Part shown: piece by piece, positions 21,203 to 28,525 of the stretch
Position numbering within the stretch: the stretch's first letter is position 1
Layout: each line of letters opens with the position of its first letter
Origin: UBA2137 sp050251555
GTDB lineage: Bacteria; Pseudomonadota; Alphaproteobacteria; Micavibrionales; Micavibrionaceae
Length of the DNA stretch: 28,525 nucleotides
Assembly: GCA_050251555.1 (NCBI GenBank)
Contig: JBFWMN010000018.1
Span: 1 to 28,525, forward strand
Direction of reading: 5' to 3'
Notes under the pieces: generated by a model
Databases searched by the model: none
What the model was told of the DNA's origin: nothing
What the model saw: only the letters and a program-made list of their open reading frames with translations
Translations under genes and position numbers: made by a program

Positions 21203-21592
21203 ATGCAGAGACTGCAAAAATCCATGGCCGGCGCGATTATTCTGTCCGAAATCTCGCATGTTTTCTGCTGTGGTTTGCCTTCTGTTTTTGCTGTATTGAG
21301 CCTGTTATCGGGCCTAGGTCTGGCGACAATCATGCCGACATTTCTGGTGCATATCCATGAAATACTGCATCACTACGAAGTGACAATGATTGTCGCTTCC
21401 GGCGCGATTTTACTGTTGGGCTATATCCTGCATTTCATTTCCGAAAGACTGAATTGCGTGGATACAGGCTGTGCGCATCCGCCTTGCGAACCCCAAAAAG
21501 CCAAGCACGACAAAGTTTTGCTGGTGGCGACAGCGTTGTATCTGATTAATCTGATTGTTTATGTTGTTTTTCATTCCGGCCTTATCCTCTAA
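21203..21592 (+). CDS. Small Cys/His-containing membrane protein
   Basis: A 129-aa protein with about three membrane helices (24-48, 61-79, 105-127). Potential metal ligands are His19, Cys22-Cys23 ('SHVFCCGLP'), a His cluster 'HIHEILHHYE' (50-59), and Cys85, Cys90 and Cys95 with His92 in the loop 'NCVDTGCAHPPC'. The Cys pair at the first membrane helix recalls MerC/MerT-type metal carriers, but I cannot assign it firmly. AAGGAG (21193-21198) gives a good ribosome binding site. It lies between a TerC gene and an RNA helicase gene whose ATG is 10 nt downstream. Confidence 0.7.
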   Translation: MQRLQKSMAGAIILSEISHVFCCGLPSVFAVLSLLSGLGLATIMPTFLVHIHEILHHYEVTMIVASGAILLLGYILHFISERLNCVDTGCAHPPCEPQKAKHDKVLLVATALYLINLIVYVVFHSGLIL

Positions 21593-21601
21593 ATACTATC
21601 T

Positions 21602-22948
21602 ATGACCGAACCTCTACCTACATTTGAAGATCTGGGCCTCTCGCCTGAAACGCTGAAAGCCATTGATGAAAAGGGCTATAAAAACCCGACGCCTATTCAG
21701 GCCAAGGCCATTCCGCATATCTTGATGATGCGTGATCTCATTGGTCTGGCGCAGACGGGTACGGGAAAAACCGCAAGCTTTACCCTGCCGATGATCGATA
21801 TTCTGGCGAATGGTCGGGCGCGTTCTCGCATGCCGCGTTCGCTCGTTTTGGCCCCGACACGTGAATTAGCGGCACAGGTTGCCGAAAATTTTGATGAATA
21901 CGGCAAGTATCATCCCTTAAGCAAAGCCCTTCTGGTAGGCGGTGAGTCCATGAACGAGCAGATCAAAAAGCTCGAAAAAGGTGTGGACGTGCTGATTGCA
22001 ACACCCGGTCGCTTGCTGGATCTTTTTGAGCGCGGGCAAATTCTTCTGTCCGATATCAAGGTTCTCGTGATTGATGAGGCCGACCGTATGCTGGATATGG
22101 GCTTTATTCCCGATATTGAAAAAATCGTGTCCAAACTGCCTTTCAATCGTCAAACTCTGCTGTTTTCAGCGACGATGGCGAAAGAAATCGAAGGACTGGC
22201 TAAGAAATTCCTGACTAATCCGCGTGAAGTCAGTGTTGCCCCGCCTGCAAGCCCCGCCAAGACGGTCACGCAAAATTTGGTTTGGACAACATCACGTGGC
22301 AAAGAGGCCGTGTTGTGCGAGCTTTTAGACCGCGAAAATGTCAAAAATGCCTTTATCTTTTGTAATCGCAAAAAAGAAGTCGATATGCTGGCGCGTTCCT
22401 TGAAGAAAAAAGGCTATAATGCAGCCCCCATGCATGGTGATCTGGCGCAAAAGCTCAGAAACGAAACGCTGGATGGTTTTAAAAGCGGCGAAGTGACCCT
22501 GCTGATCTGTTCGGATGTAGCCGCGCGCGGACTGGATGTGGACGCCGTATCCCACGTATTCAATTACGATGTGCCTTATCACCCCGACGATTATGTGCAC
22601 CGTATCGGTCGTACGGGACGCGCCGGAAAATCCGGTGCGGCTTGGATGCTTGCTACAGAAGATGATCAAAAATATATCGCTGCAATTGAGGCCAATACAG
22701 GCATCAAGGTTCCTGTCGTGAAGCTGGAGTCTGTGACATCATCGTCTTCTTCTGCTTCGTCTTCATCTTCATCTTCGTCATCCGAAAAAACGGCGTCTGC
22801 GCCTAAGAAATCCAAGGTTTCGGATATTAACGATGCTCGCAACAAGAGAGGTGATAAGAAGCCTAAAGCGCCGCGCCCACGTGATGAAGCCGACGATTCC
22901 GATACACCTCAGGGCTTTGGCGAGGATATTCCCTCCTTTTTTCGCTAA
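21602..22948 (+). CDS. rhlE: DEAD-box ATP-dependent RNA helicase, RhlE-like
   Basis: A 448-aa helicase. The Q motif is 'GYKNPTPIQAKAIP', Walker A 'AQTGTGKT' (50-57), Ia 'PTRELA', Ib 'TPGR', II 'DEAD' (158-161), III 'SAT', and V/VI 'ARGLDV' and 'HRIGRTGRAG'. The C-terminal tail starts with a Ser-rich tract at about residue 380 and ends in a Lys/Arg/Pro-rich segment; such tails bind RNA in this family. The Ser tract is encoded by a near-tandem TCN/TCT-TCA array at about 22739-22785. No obvious Shine-Dalgarno precedes ATG 21602, so it may depend on coupling to the gene 10 nt upstream. Confidence 0.93.
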   Translation: MTEPLPTFEDLGLSPETLKAIDEKGYKNPTPIQAKAIPHILMMRDLIGLAQTGTGKTASFTLPMIDILANGRARSRMPRSLVLAPTRELAAQVAENFDEYGKYHPLSKALLVGGESMNEQIKKLEKGVDVLIATPGRLLDLFERGQILLSDIKVLVIDEADRMLDMGFIPDIEKIVSKLPFNRQTLLFSATMAKEIEGLAKKFLTNPREVSVAPPASPAKTVTQNLVWTTSRGKEAVLCELLDRENVKNAFIFCNRKKEVDMLARSLKKKGYNAAPMHGDLAQKLRNETLDGFKSGEVTLLICSDVAARGLDVDAVSHVFNYDVPYHPDDYVHRIGRTGRAGKSGAAWMLATEDDQKYIAAIEANTGIKVPVVKLESVTSSSSSASSSSSSSSSEKTASAPKKSKVSDINDARNKRGDKKPKAPRPRDEADDSDTPQGFGEDIPSFFR

Positions 22949-22998
22949 AAAGAATGCCCTTCAAGCTTGACGGGGCAAGGCTTTTCCACAAAAATGAA

Positions 22999-23030
22999 CG
23001 GGTTCCTTTCCGGAAGATAAGGAAAGCCCG
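22999..23030 (+). promoter_or_regulatory. Hairpin before lptD
   Basis: CGGG/CCCG plus TTCCTT/AAGGAA with a 2-nt bulge and a 10-nt loop. The right arm contains AAGGA, the likely lptD Shine-Dalgarno. No T-run follows, so it is a poor terminator but a possible translational control element. Confidence 0.35.
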
Positions 23031-23036
23031 CCCCGG

Positions 23037-25244
23037 ATGATATTGAAGCCAAGAAATTCTTTGAAAACGGCCCTGCGCCTCAGTGTTGCAGCAGGGGCGG
23101 TCTTGTTTTGCCTGAATGGCGCCTATGCTGCCGTCACTGACGGTGCGGCTGCCAAGGATGAAGCACCCATCGATTTTTCCGCTGATACCCTGACCTATAA
23201 CGAGAAAGAGCAAACCGTTACAGCTACGGGCGATGTTGAGTTTGTTCAAGGCGATCGTGTTGTTAAGGCCCAAAAGGTTACCTACGATCTCACAAGCGAG
23301 ATCGTCAAAGGCGAGGGCGAAGTAACGATCATGGAACCCTCGGGCGACGTTGTTTTTGCCAAAGATATCGAGTTTTCACGCGATCTTGCGAACGGCATGA
23401 TCAAGGGGATGCGGGCGGTTCTGGTTGACGGGTCGCGCTTTGCTGCCGAGAAGGGGCGACGCGAGAACGGTACGAAGATCATCATGGAGGATGCTACTTA
23501 TACGGCGTGCGAGCCCTGTAAGAAAGATCCGAGCAAAGCGCCAGTCTGGCAGATCCATGCCAATAAGGTCATTCACGATAAGGAAGAAAAGAAAATTTCA
23601 TACGAGGATGCCACCTTTGATGTGTTTGGTGTGCCCGTTGCGTATACACCGTATTTTGCCCACCCAGATGGTACGGAAAAACGGAAGAGCGGTTTCCTAC
23701 CACCTAGTATTTCCTTCAGCTCACGTCTGGGGACGGGCGTAGAGGGGCTTTATTATTACGATATTGCGCCTGATCTGGATGCAACGTTCGGCACACGCGT
23801 CTATTCTAAAGAAAATCCGCTGGGCTTGGCTCAAATCAGAAAGCGTTTTGAGAACGCCAAGATTGAACTGAATGGCGGCCTGACCAATTCCGACCGCGTT
23901 GACTCAACGAATAACGGGCAGCGCGTGCGCATAGAGGATGAGTGGCGCGGTCACTTGTTTGGTGAGGGCTTGTGGAATATGTCCGATAAATGGCGTTCGG
24001 GCTTTAACGCCGAACTGGTGTCGGATGATCAATATGCGCGCCAGTACGATATTTCCAATGATGATGTGCTGGAAAATACCGTTTATGCCGAACGTTTTTC
24101 AGGGCGCGATTATGCCTCGATTAAAGGTATTTACTATCAGGATATACGCGTTGTTGATCGCCAGACGGACCAACCTTTTATTCTGCCTCAGGTGGAAAGC
24201 CGCTTTATCGGTGAGCCGAATTCTTTGCTGGGCGGGCGTTGGGATTTGGGCGTGTCGGCGCTGGAATTGCATCGTGAAGCCAATGGTGAAAATACGACGC
24301 GCTTTTCCTCCGATCTTGGCTGGGTGGGGCGTTACGTGTTGCCGGTGGGGCTTGTGAATACCTTCCAAGCGAGGGCCAGAGGAGATGCCTATTACGTGGA
24401 CGGTCGTGAGCTTATTGATTCAGGTACGGAAATGCGCTTCTACCCTTACGCGCAGTGGGAGAGTCGTATGCCGTTTGCGCGGAATTTCAACGAAGTTCAG
24501 GCTGTAATCGAACCTAAAATGGCTTTGACGGTGGCTCCTGACATCAATAACGAAAACACGACCATTCCCAACGAGGACAGCCGTGATGTGACACTCGACC
24601 ACATCAATCTTTTCGATCCCAACCGTTTCCCGGGCTATGACCGCGTTGAAGACAATACGCGGATTACATACGGGGTTAGAACGGGCCTATATGACGCCGA
24701 CCAGAACCAGTTGGAAGTTTTCTTAGGGCAATCGCAAAAGCTGGTTGAGGATAAATCCCTGTTCGTCGACGGGTCGGGCCTCGAAGATAAGGGCAGTGAT
24801 TTTGTCGGGGAGATCAAAGCGCAGCATGATCGCGACATTAATCTTTCCTATCGTTTCCAGTTCGATCAGGATGATTTTACGCCTGAGCGCCACGAGGTGG
24901 ATTCTACGGTCAATGTCGGTCCGTTCAGTCTGAATACCGTCTATCTCTATGCAAAAGCCCTGCGCGGCACGGATATTCGTGATAAGCGCGAACAGGTCAA
25001 TGCCAATTTGCGCACACGATTGTCAGAAAACTGGAATGTAACAACGGGTGCTGTCTATGACTTTGCCGAACCTTATGACGGTGCGCGCCGCTACCAGTTC
25101 GGTGTGACCTATCTAGGACAATGTGTGACGATTTCCTCGATCCTGCAGAGAAACTTTACACGCGATACGACAGGAGAGAGCTCGACAGAGTTTTTTATGC
25201 GCTTAGGGCTTAAAAACGTCGCCGAGAACAACGATATCAGATGA
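23037..25244 (+). CDS. lptD: LPS-assembly protein LptD
   Basis: A 735-aa outer-membrane protein that inserts LPS into the outer leaflet with LptE. The signal peptide runs from residue 1 to about 31, ending AYA. The periplasmic OstA/LptA-like domain follows ('IDFSADTLTYNEKEQTVTATGDVEFVQGDRVVKAQKVTYDL'). 'DATYTACEPCKKDPSKAPVWQIHANKV' carries a Cys pair, and 'KKISYEDATFDVFGVPVAYTPYFAHPDGTEKRKSGFLPP' is diagnostic of alphaproteobacterial LptD. A long beta-barrel follows, ending 'EFFMRLGLKNVAENNDIR'. One further Cys ('LGQCVTIS') is available near the C-terminus for the inter-domain disulfide. The next gene overlaps by 4 nt (ATGA). The usual surA-pdxA neighbours are absent. Confidence 0.94.
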   Translation: MILKPRNSLKTALRLSVAAGAVLFCLNGAYAAVTDGAAAKDEAPIDFSADTLTYNEKEQTVTATGDVEFVQGDRVVKAQKVTYDLTSEIVKGEGEVTIMEPSGDVVFAKDIEFSRDLANGMIKGMRAVLVDGSRFAAEKGRRENGTKIIMEDATYTACEPCKKDPSKAPVWQIHANKVIHDKEEKKISYEDATFDVFGVPVAYTPYFAHPDGTEKRKSGFLPPSISFSSRLGTGVEGLYYYDIAPDLDATFGTRVYSKENPLGLAQIRKRFENAKIELNGGLTNSDRVDSTNNGQRVRIEDEWRGHLFGEGLWNMSDKWRSGFNAELVSDDQYARQYDISNDDVLENTVYAERFSGRDYASIKGIYYQDIRVVDRQTDQPFILPQVESRFIGEPNSLLGGRWDLGVSALELHREANGENTTRFSSDLGWVGRYVLPVGLVNTFQARARGDAYYVDGRELIDSGTEMRFYPYAQWESRMPFARNFNEVQAVIEPKMALTVAPDINNENTTIPNEDSRDVTLDHINLFDPNRFPGYDRVEDNTRITYGVRTGLYDADQNQLEVFLGQSQKLVEDKSLFVDGSGLEDKGSDFVGEIKAQHDRDINLSYRFQFDQDDFTPERHEVDSTVNVGPFSLNTVYLYAKALRGTDIRDKREQVNANLRTRLSENWNVTTGAVYDFAEPYDGARRYQFGVTYLGQCVTISSILQRNFTRDTTGESSTEFFMRLGLKNVAENNDIR

Positions 25245-27145
25245 TGTTTAACCCACCATTCGTGATGCCTCCCGAATTGCCGATGTGGATTGTTCTTGCC
25301 ATGACGGTCTGGGTCATCTGGGCTTTCATCCGCGAAAAACAACCGATTGAAATGACCTGCTTTTTTCTGCTTACGGCGCTTTTACTGTTCGGGCAGTTTT
25401 TCCCCGTGACGGACGCGGTGGGGCGGAACAAGCTGGATGCGGGGGCGCTCCTTGCAGGTTTTGCCAATCCTTCGTTGATTGCCGTGATGGCGCTTCTCGT
25501 GATGGGGCAGGGGATATTGCAAACGAATGCGCTGCAATCTTTCAGCCGTGTCTTTGTCAGGGCGCAGGGCAAGCTTGTCTATCTGGCCTATTTTACCATC
25601 CTGATCGGGATTGCCGCTTTAAGTGCGTTTATGAACAATACGCCGCTGGTTATCTTGGGTATTCCTGTCGTGCAGGCGATGGTTGCGCACTCCCAGAATT
25701 CACTGACCGACAGCTCGACGATGATGCCGCTTTCTTTCGTGGCGATTTTGGGCGGAATGACCACCCTGATCGGTTCATCGACCAACTTGTTGGTATCATC
25801 TGCGATGGAAGAGGTGGGATTGCCGCCTCTCGCCTTTTTCTCGTTTATTATCCCTGGCTCCATTCTGGCTGTGGCGGGATTTATCTATGTCATTCTCTTC
25901 CTGCCACGTTTTTTACCACGTCGCTCGCGTATGCTGACAGATGCGATTGTTTCCGAAGACCGTGAATTCGTTGCCGAGATTGATGTGTCCGAGGGCAACC
26001 GCCTGATCGGTGAAGAGTGCGTCGGAGGCAAGTTTTCAGCCCTTCCCGATGTCTCAATCCGTATGATCCAGCGTCGCGGGCATGTGATCTTGCCGCCTTT
26101 CGAGGGCTATCATATTGAGGCAGGTGATATCATTATTATCGCAGCCACACGTGACACGCTCCTTGATCTTCTGGCGCGTTATCCGGGCTATTTGCTTTCG
26201 GAAGAAAAAACCGAAATCTTGAAAAGTCGCGAAGGCGACGATGACGGCAGGGCTGACCGTTTAACGGAAGGCACACGCGCCCGCATTCTTGCTGAAGTGA
26301 TTATCACGCCTTCGTCCCGTTTCATTGACATGAGTGTTGAGCAAGTGGCGTTCGGCTATCAGTTTGGTGCCGTGGTTCTCGGCATTCAGCGCCGCGCCCG
26401 TGTCGTGCGTCGTCGTTTCGGACGTATCCGTTTAGAGGCTGGCGACGTGCTTTTGATTGCGGGGCCTGCTGCCGCCATTAATGCCATGCGTGGTAACAAG
26501 GATGTGATGGTGCTCTCAGGCTCCAAGATGGAAGTGCCGCGTTCTCATCGTGCGCGCCGCGCTATCGGCATTTTTGCGGCCGTCGTGATCTCGGCGGGGA
26601 TGGGGGTGGTCTCTATTCCCGTGGCGGCTGTTGCGGGCGCTGTAGCAATGATTTGGGCAGGGTGTCTCAACATCAGACAGGCGACACGTTCACTGGACCG
26701 TAAAATCTATCTGATGGTAGGTGCCATGTTGGCTCTCGGTACGGCTTTGGAAGTGACGGGAGGCATACGTTTATTAGCTGAAAGCCTTCTTGATTTACCA
26801 ATCTCAAACAGCCCGCTTTTGATGATGGCGCTCTTTTTCATGATTGTTGCGGTTTCTACCAATGTTCTCAGCAACAATGCCTGCGCCATTTTGTTTACGC
26901 CGATCGGAGTTAATCTGGCGCTCAATCTGAATGTCGACCCGTTCCTGTTTGCGATTACGGTTGTTTTTGCCGCCAATTGTTCCTTTGCAACCCCGATCGG
27001 TTACCAGACCAACTTACTGGTGATGGCGCCCGGGCGCTATCGTTTCAAAGACTTCGTTGTCGCGGGATCACCGCTTATTCTTGTTTTGTGGGCCGTTTAC
27101 ATCGGGCTGCTCTTCTTCTATTACAAAGTACCCATGTTTGTTTAA
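25241..27145 (+). CDS. SLC13/DASS-type permease with two RCK_C domains
   Basis: A 634-aa inner-membrane transporter. The N-terminal helix set has 'FANPSLIAVMALLVMGQGILQT', 'ALSAFMNNTPLVILGIPVV' and 'GGMTTLIGSSTNLLVSSAM' (the SNT-type hairpin signature). Two cytoplasmic TrkA-C/RCK_C domains follow at about 237-300 and 347-420 ('IEAGDIIIIAATRD', 'LEAGDVLLIAG'). The C-terminal helix set has 'STNVLSNNACAILFTPIGVNLA' and 'NCSFATPIGYQTNLLVMAPG'. Family members move anions such as sulfate or dicarboxylates with Na+; the substrate here is unknown. The start overlaps the lptD stop by 4 nt, a sign of cotranslation that is unusual for lptD. Confidence 0.9.
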   Translation: MMFNPPFVMPPELPMWIVLAMTVWVIWAFIREKQPIEMTCFFLLTALLLFGQFFPVTDAVGRNKLDAGALLAGFANPSLIAVMALLVMGQGILQTNALQSFSRVFVRAQGKLVYLAYFTILIGIAALSAFMNNTPLVILGIPVVQAMVAHSQNSLTDSSTMMPLSFVAILGGMTTLIGSSTNLLVSSAMEEVGLPPLAFFSFIIPGSILAVAGFIYVILFLPRFLPRRSRMLTDAIVSEDREFVAEIDVSEGNRLIGEECVGGKFSALPDVSIRMIQRRGHVILPPFEGYHIEAGDIIIIAATRDTLLDLLARYPGYLLSEEKTEILKSREGDDDGRADRLTEGTRARILAEVIITPSSRFIDMSVEQVAFGYQFGAVVLGIQRRARVVRRRFGRIRLEAGDVLLIAGPAAAINAMRGNKDVMVLSGSKMEVPRSHRARRAIGIFAAVVISAGMGVVSIPVAAVAGAVAMIWAGCLNIRQATRSLDRKIYLMVGAMLALGTALEVTGGIRLLAESLLDLPISNSPLLMMALFFMIVAVSTNVLSNNACAILFTPIGVNLALNLNVDPFLFAITVVFAANCSFATPIGYQTNLLVMAPGRYRFKDFVVAGSPLILVLWAVYIGLLFFYYKVPMFV

Positions 27146-27162
27146 CGCCGCACACAAAGCTC

Positions 27163-27891
27163 ATGCATAAAAGCAATTATAACACACGTAAACGCTATCA
27201 GGACCGTGCCCGCTCACGGGCCGCATCGGCCTTTCGCTGGATCATGTTGCTGGTCATCATTACGGTTGTCGGTTTCTGGCTTGGGCGTAACACGGCGGCG
27301 ATGAAAGTCCAGACCCTGAGTAAAGAGCTTCAAGAAAAAGAGCAGGCTTTGGGTAAAACGCAGGATGATCTCTCCCAAGCCCGCGCTGATGCCCAGATTG
27401 CCGTAACACGTTACCAACAGCTTCGCGAAGAAATCTCCAAAGAACTTCCGACAGAAGGGCCCTTACGTGAACTGGTCGGCCAACTCCGTAAACGGCTTGA
27501 GGAAGGGATTGATCCCGAACGCCTGATGTTTGTTGTACAGTCTGCCCGCCCACCGCGTAACTGCATTGATGCGGTGACAAAGCGCTTTGTGATTGTCACG
27601 CCCGAATATAAGGGACCTGAATCTTATGCCTCTTTGGATGAAGATACCGTAATTGTCTCAGGGGAAGGGGTTTCGGCCCGTAATATTTCGGGTGCACCCG
27701 AAGCCTGGTTTGATGCCGCCAAGCCTGTCACCATGATCTTTAAAACCAAGACTGGTGTTGAGGAGAGCAAGACGGGAACGTTACCGCTCTACCACTCACT
27801 GGTTGTCGGGGATAAGGAATATCGTTTTACGATTGATGAAGGCGCCCGATCATTCGCCAAGGTCACATATGACCATTGCGATTATCCGTGA
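27163..27891 (+). CDS. Single-pass membrane protein with coiled coil, unknown function
   Basis: A 242-aa protein. A basic N-terminus (HKSNYNTRKRYQDRARSR) is followed by one membrane helix at about 26-43 ('FRWIMLLVIITVVGFWLG') and a predicted coiled coil at about 47-90 ('MKVQTLSKELQEKEQALGKTQDDLSQARADAQIAVTRYQQL'). A C-terminal beta-rich domain ('RFVIVTPEYKG...TLPLYHSLVVGDKEYRFTIDEG') contains Cys residues near 'PRNCIDAV' and 'DHCDYP'. By charge it is type II, with the C-terminal domain in the periplasm, where the two Cys could pair. I recognise no family. It is 17 nt after the permease and likely in the lptD operon; the frame is open upstream, but ATG 27163 is the sensible start. Confidence 0.75.
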   Translation: MHKSNYNTRKRYQDRARSRAASAFRWIMLLVIITVVGFWLGRNTAAMKVQTLSKELQEKEQALGKTQDDLSQARADAQIAVTRYQQLREEISKELPTEGPLRELVGQLRKRLEEGIDPERLMFVVQSARPPRNCIDAVTKRFVIVTPEYKGPESYASLDEDTVIVSGEGVSARNISGAPEAWFDAAKPVTMIFKTKTGVEESKTGTLPLYHSLVVGDKEYRFTIDEGARSFAKVTYDHCDYP

Positions 27892-27901
27892 TCTGACCGT
27901 T

Positions 27902-28258
27902 TTATTTCTTCACCCATTTGCCATTCATCTGCACGTAATGTCCTGCAGGGCTTTTCTCGATCAGATTTTTTCCGGCTAAAGCTTGAACGGTTGAAAGGGG
28001 CACTTTCTGGCGCGCTGCCGTTTCCTGATAGACTTTCAGACGACCGGCATTGGTCGAAGCTACGATAGCCTGTACATCAGGGCTTGCCGCCCCAACAATG
28101 CCGAGATAGCCGTCAACCTGCTCACCGACTAGGCCTTGGGCTTTCGCCTGAGAAACGCTCATTCCTGCGGCAAAAGCTGAACGGATGACGGGCAGTGTGC
28201 TAAAGGCACTCATCAACAAAACCAGAAGGGCAATGATGCGAACGATTTTTTGTGTCAT
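27902..28258 (-). CDS. ydbL: YdbL family (DUF1318) periplasmic protein
   Basis: A 118-aa protein with a signal peptide (cleavage about residue 31, after AFA) and the DUF1318 core. Typical blocks are 'AKAQGLVGEQVDGYLGIVGAASPDVQAIVASTNAGRLKVYQ', 'AARQKVPLSTVQALAGKNLIEKSPAGHYVQMNGKWVKK'. In E. coli ydbL is the last gene of ydbH-ynbE-ydbL. YdbH and YnbE form a periplasm-spanning bridge that helps outer-membrane lipid homeostasis, and YdbL modulates it. Gene order here fits. It converges with the coiled-coil gene, leaving only 10 bp between stops. Confidence 0.9.
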   Translation of the reverse strand: MTQKIVRIIALLVLLMSAFSTLPVIRSAFAAGMSVSQAKAQGLVGEQVDGYLGIVGAASPDVQAIVASTNAGRLKVYQETAARQKVPLSTVQALAGKNLIEKSPAGHYVQMNGKWVKK

Positions 28259-28289
28259 AGCGGTTATGTGTCCTTACTTCTTAACTCTC

Positions 28290-28508
28290 TTACAAGCCGA
28301 ACAAGTCGGGGTTTTTTGAAATTTCGTTATCCAGATCCTTGTCAACGCGCACGCGGACATCTTGCTGGACTTTAACGTTCAAATTGATCTCAATGGGTTT
28401 GTCGGGGGCTTCGACCTTTACGGTCGGTGTACATGCGCCCAGCAGAAGAACGGCTGAGCTTGCACCCAGCACGGCGGCCTTGATGGAGGAATATTGTGTC
28501 TGTCTCAT
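28290..28508 (-). CDS. ynbE: YnbE family lipoprotein
   Basis: A 72-aa lipoprotein. The signal peptide has lipobox LGAC (Cys26), followed by the family pattern 'TPTVKVEAPDKPIEINLNVKVQQDVRVRVDKDLDNEISKNPDLFGL'. The 'KPIxINLNVxI' strand is the part known to extend the YdbH beta-groove at the outer membrane. AGGACG lies upstream of the ATG near the window edge. The large ydbH gene is expected just beyond 28525 on the minus strand. ydbL follows after 31 bp. Confidence 0.92.
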   Translation of the reverse strand: MRQTQYSSIKAAVLGASSAVLLLGACTPTVKVEAPDKPIEINLNVKVQQDVRVRVDKDLDNEISKNPDLFGL

Positions 28509-28525
28509 AGGCTTTATACGTCCTG

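Noticed and set aside
22739..22785. CRISPR-like or microsatellite repeat outside genes
   Set aside because: It is a serine-codon tract in frame inside rhlE, with no spacer structure.
26977..27162. Upstream extension of the coiled-coil protein gene
   Set aside because: It overlaps the end of the permease gene in another frame and lacks membrane or signal features expected there; ATG 27163 is the natural start.

Overview
The window reads as chromosomal DNA of a moderate-G+C alphaproteobacterium. The evidence is gene order and family type: a Cbp3-type ubiquinol-cytochrome c chaperone end, then yceD-rpmF-plsX-fabH-ihfA-merR; a class II GlpX next to recJ; an LptD of alphaproteobacterial type; a long N-terminal extension on ribosomal protein S9; and CheY-like/HPt-like and PEGA-like lipoprotein families common in this class. 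A Rhodospirillales/Micavibrio-like lineage is possible, but the sequence alone does not settle the order.

Layout. 1-4239 (+): the yceD-rpmF pair, a terminator, then the fatty-acid/phospholipid block plsX-fabH-ihfA-merR. 4221-6294 (-): a small glycine-rich orphan with its own terminator, then the cysK-cysE cysteine operon. 6372-8429: a tRNA-Pro(GGG) gene carrying a very small integrative element. This holds a tyrosine integrase, one 90-aa ORF, a 54-bp direct repeat of the tRNA 3' end at both ends, and internal direct repeats that share 11 bp with the att core. A third, scrambled copy of the tRNA 3' end lies just beyond it. 8467-12653 (+): a low-affinity iron permease-like protein, a PEGA-like lipoprotein, a 41-aa ORF, a SLOG/DprA-like Rossmann protein, rplM-rpsI and a Tas-like aldo-keto reductase. 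12754-15149: an unrecognised 183-aa gene converging on and overlapping phaC. 15240-18983 (+): a lipoprotein, glpX and recJ. 19066-20316 (+): a 37-codon His-ended ORF or structured RNA, a response regulator broken by a frameshift, and an HPt-like partner with Asn where the phospho-His should be. 20374-22948 (+): TerC, a small Cys/His membrane protein and RhlE-type helicase. 23037-27891 (+): lptD, an SLC13-type permease with two RCK_C domains, and a coiled-coil membrane protein. 27902-28508 (-): ydbL and ynbE, the tail of a probable ydbH-ynbE-ydbL operon.

Themes. Most of the window is housekeeping: lipid synthesis, ribosome, cysteine, gluconeogenesis and PHA storage, DNA repair, and outer-membrane assembly (LptD, YnbE/YdbL). 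The two regions that depart from this are the tRNA-Pro integration locus (about 6.4-8.4 kb) and the apparently decaying two-component pair (about 19.2-20.3 kb). I found no CRISPR array, phage structural genes or recognisable defence operon.
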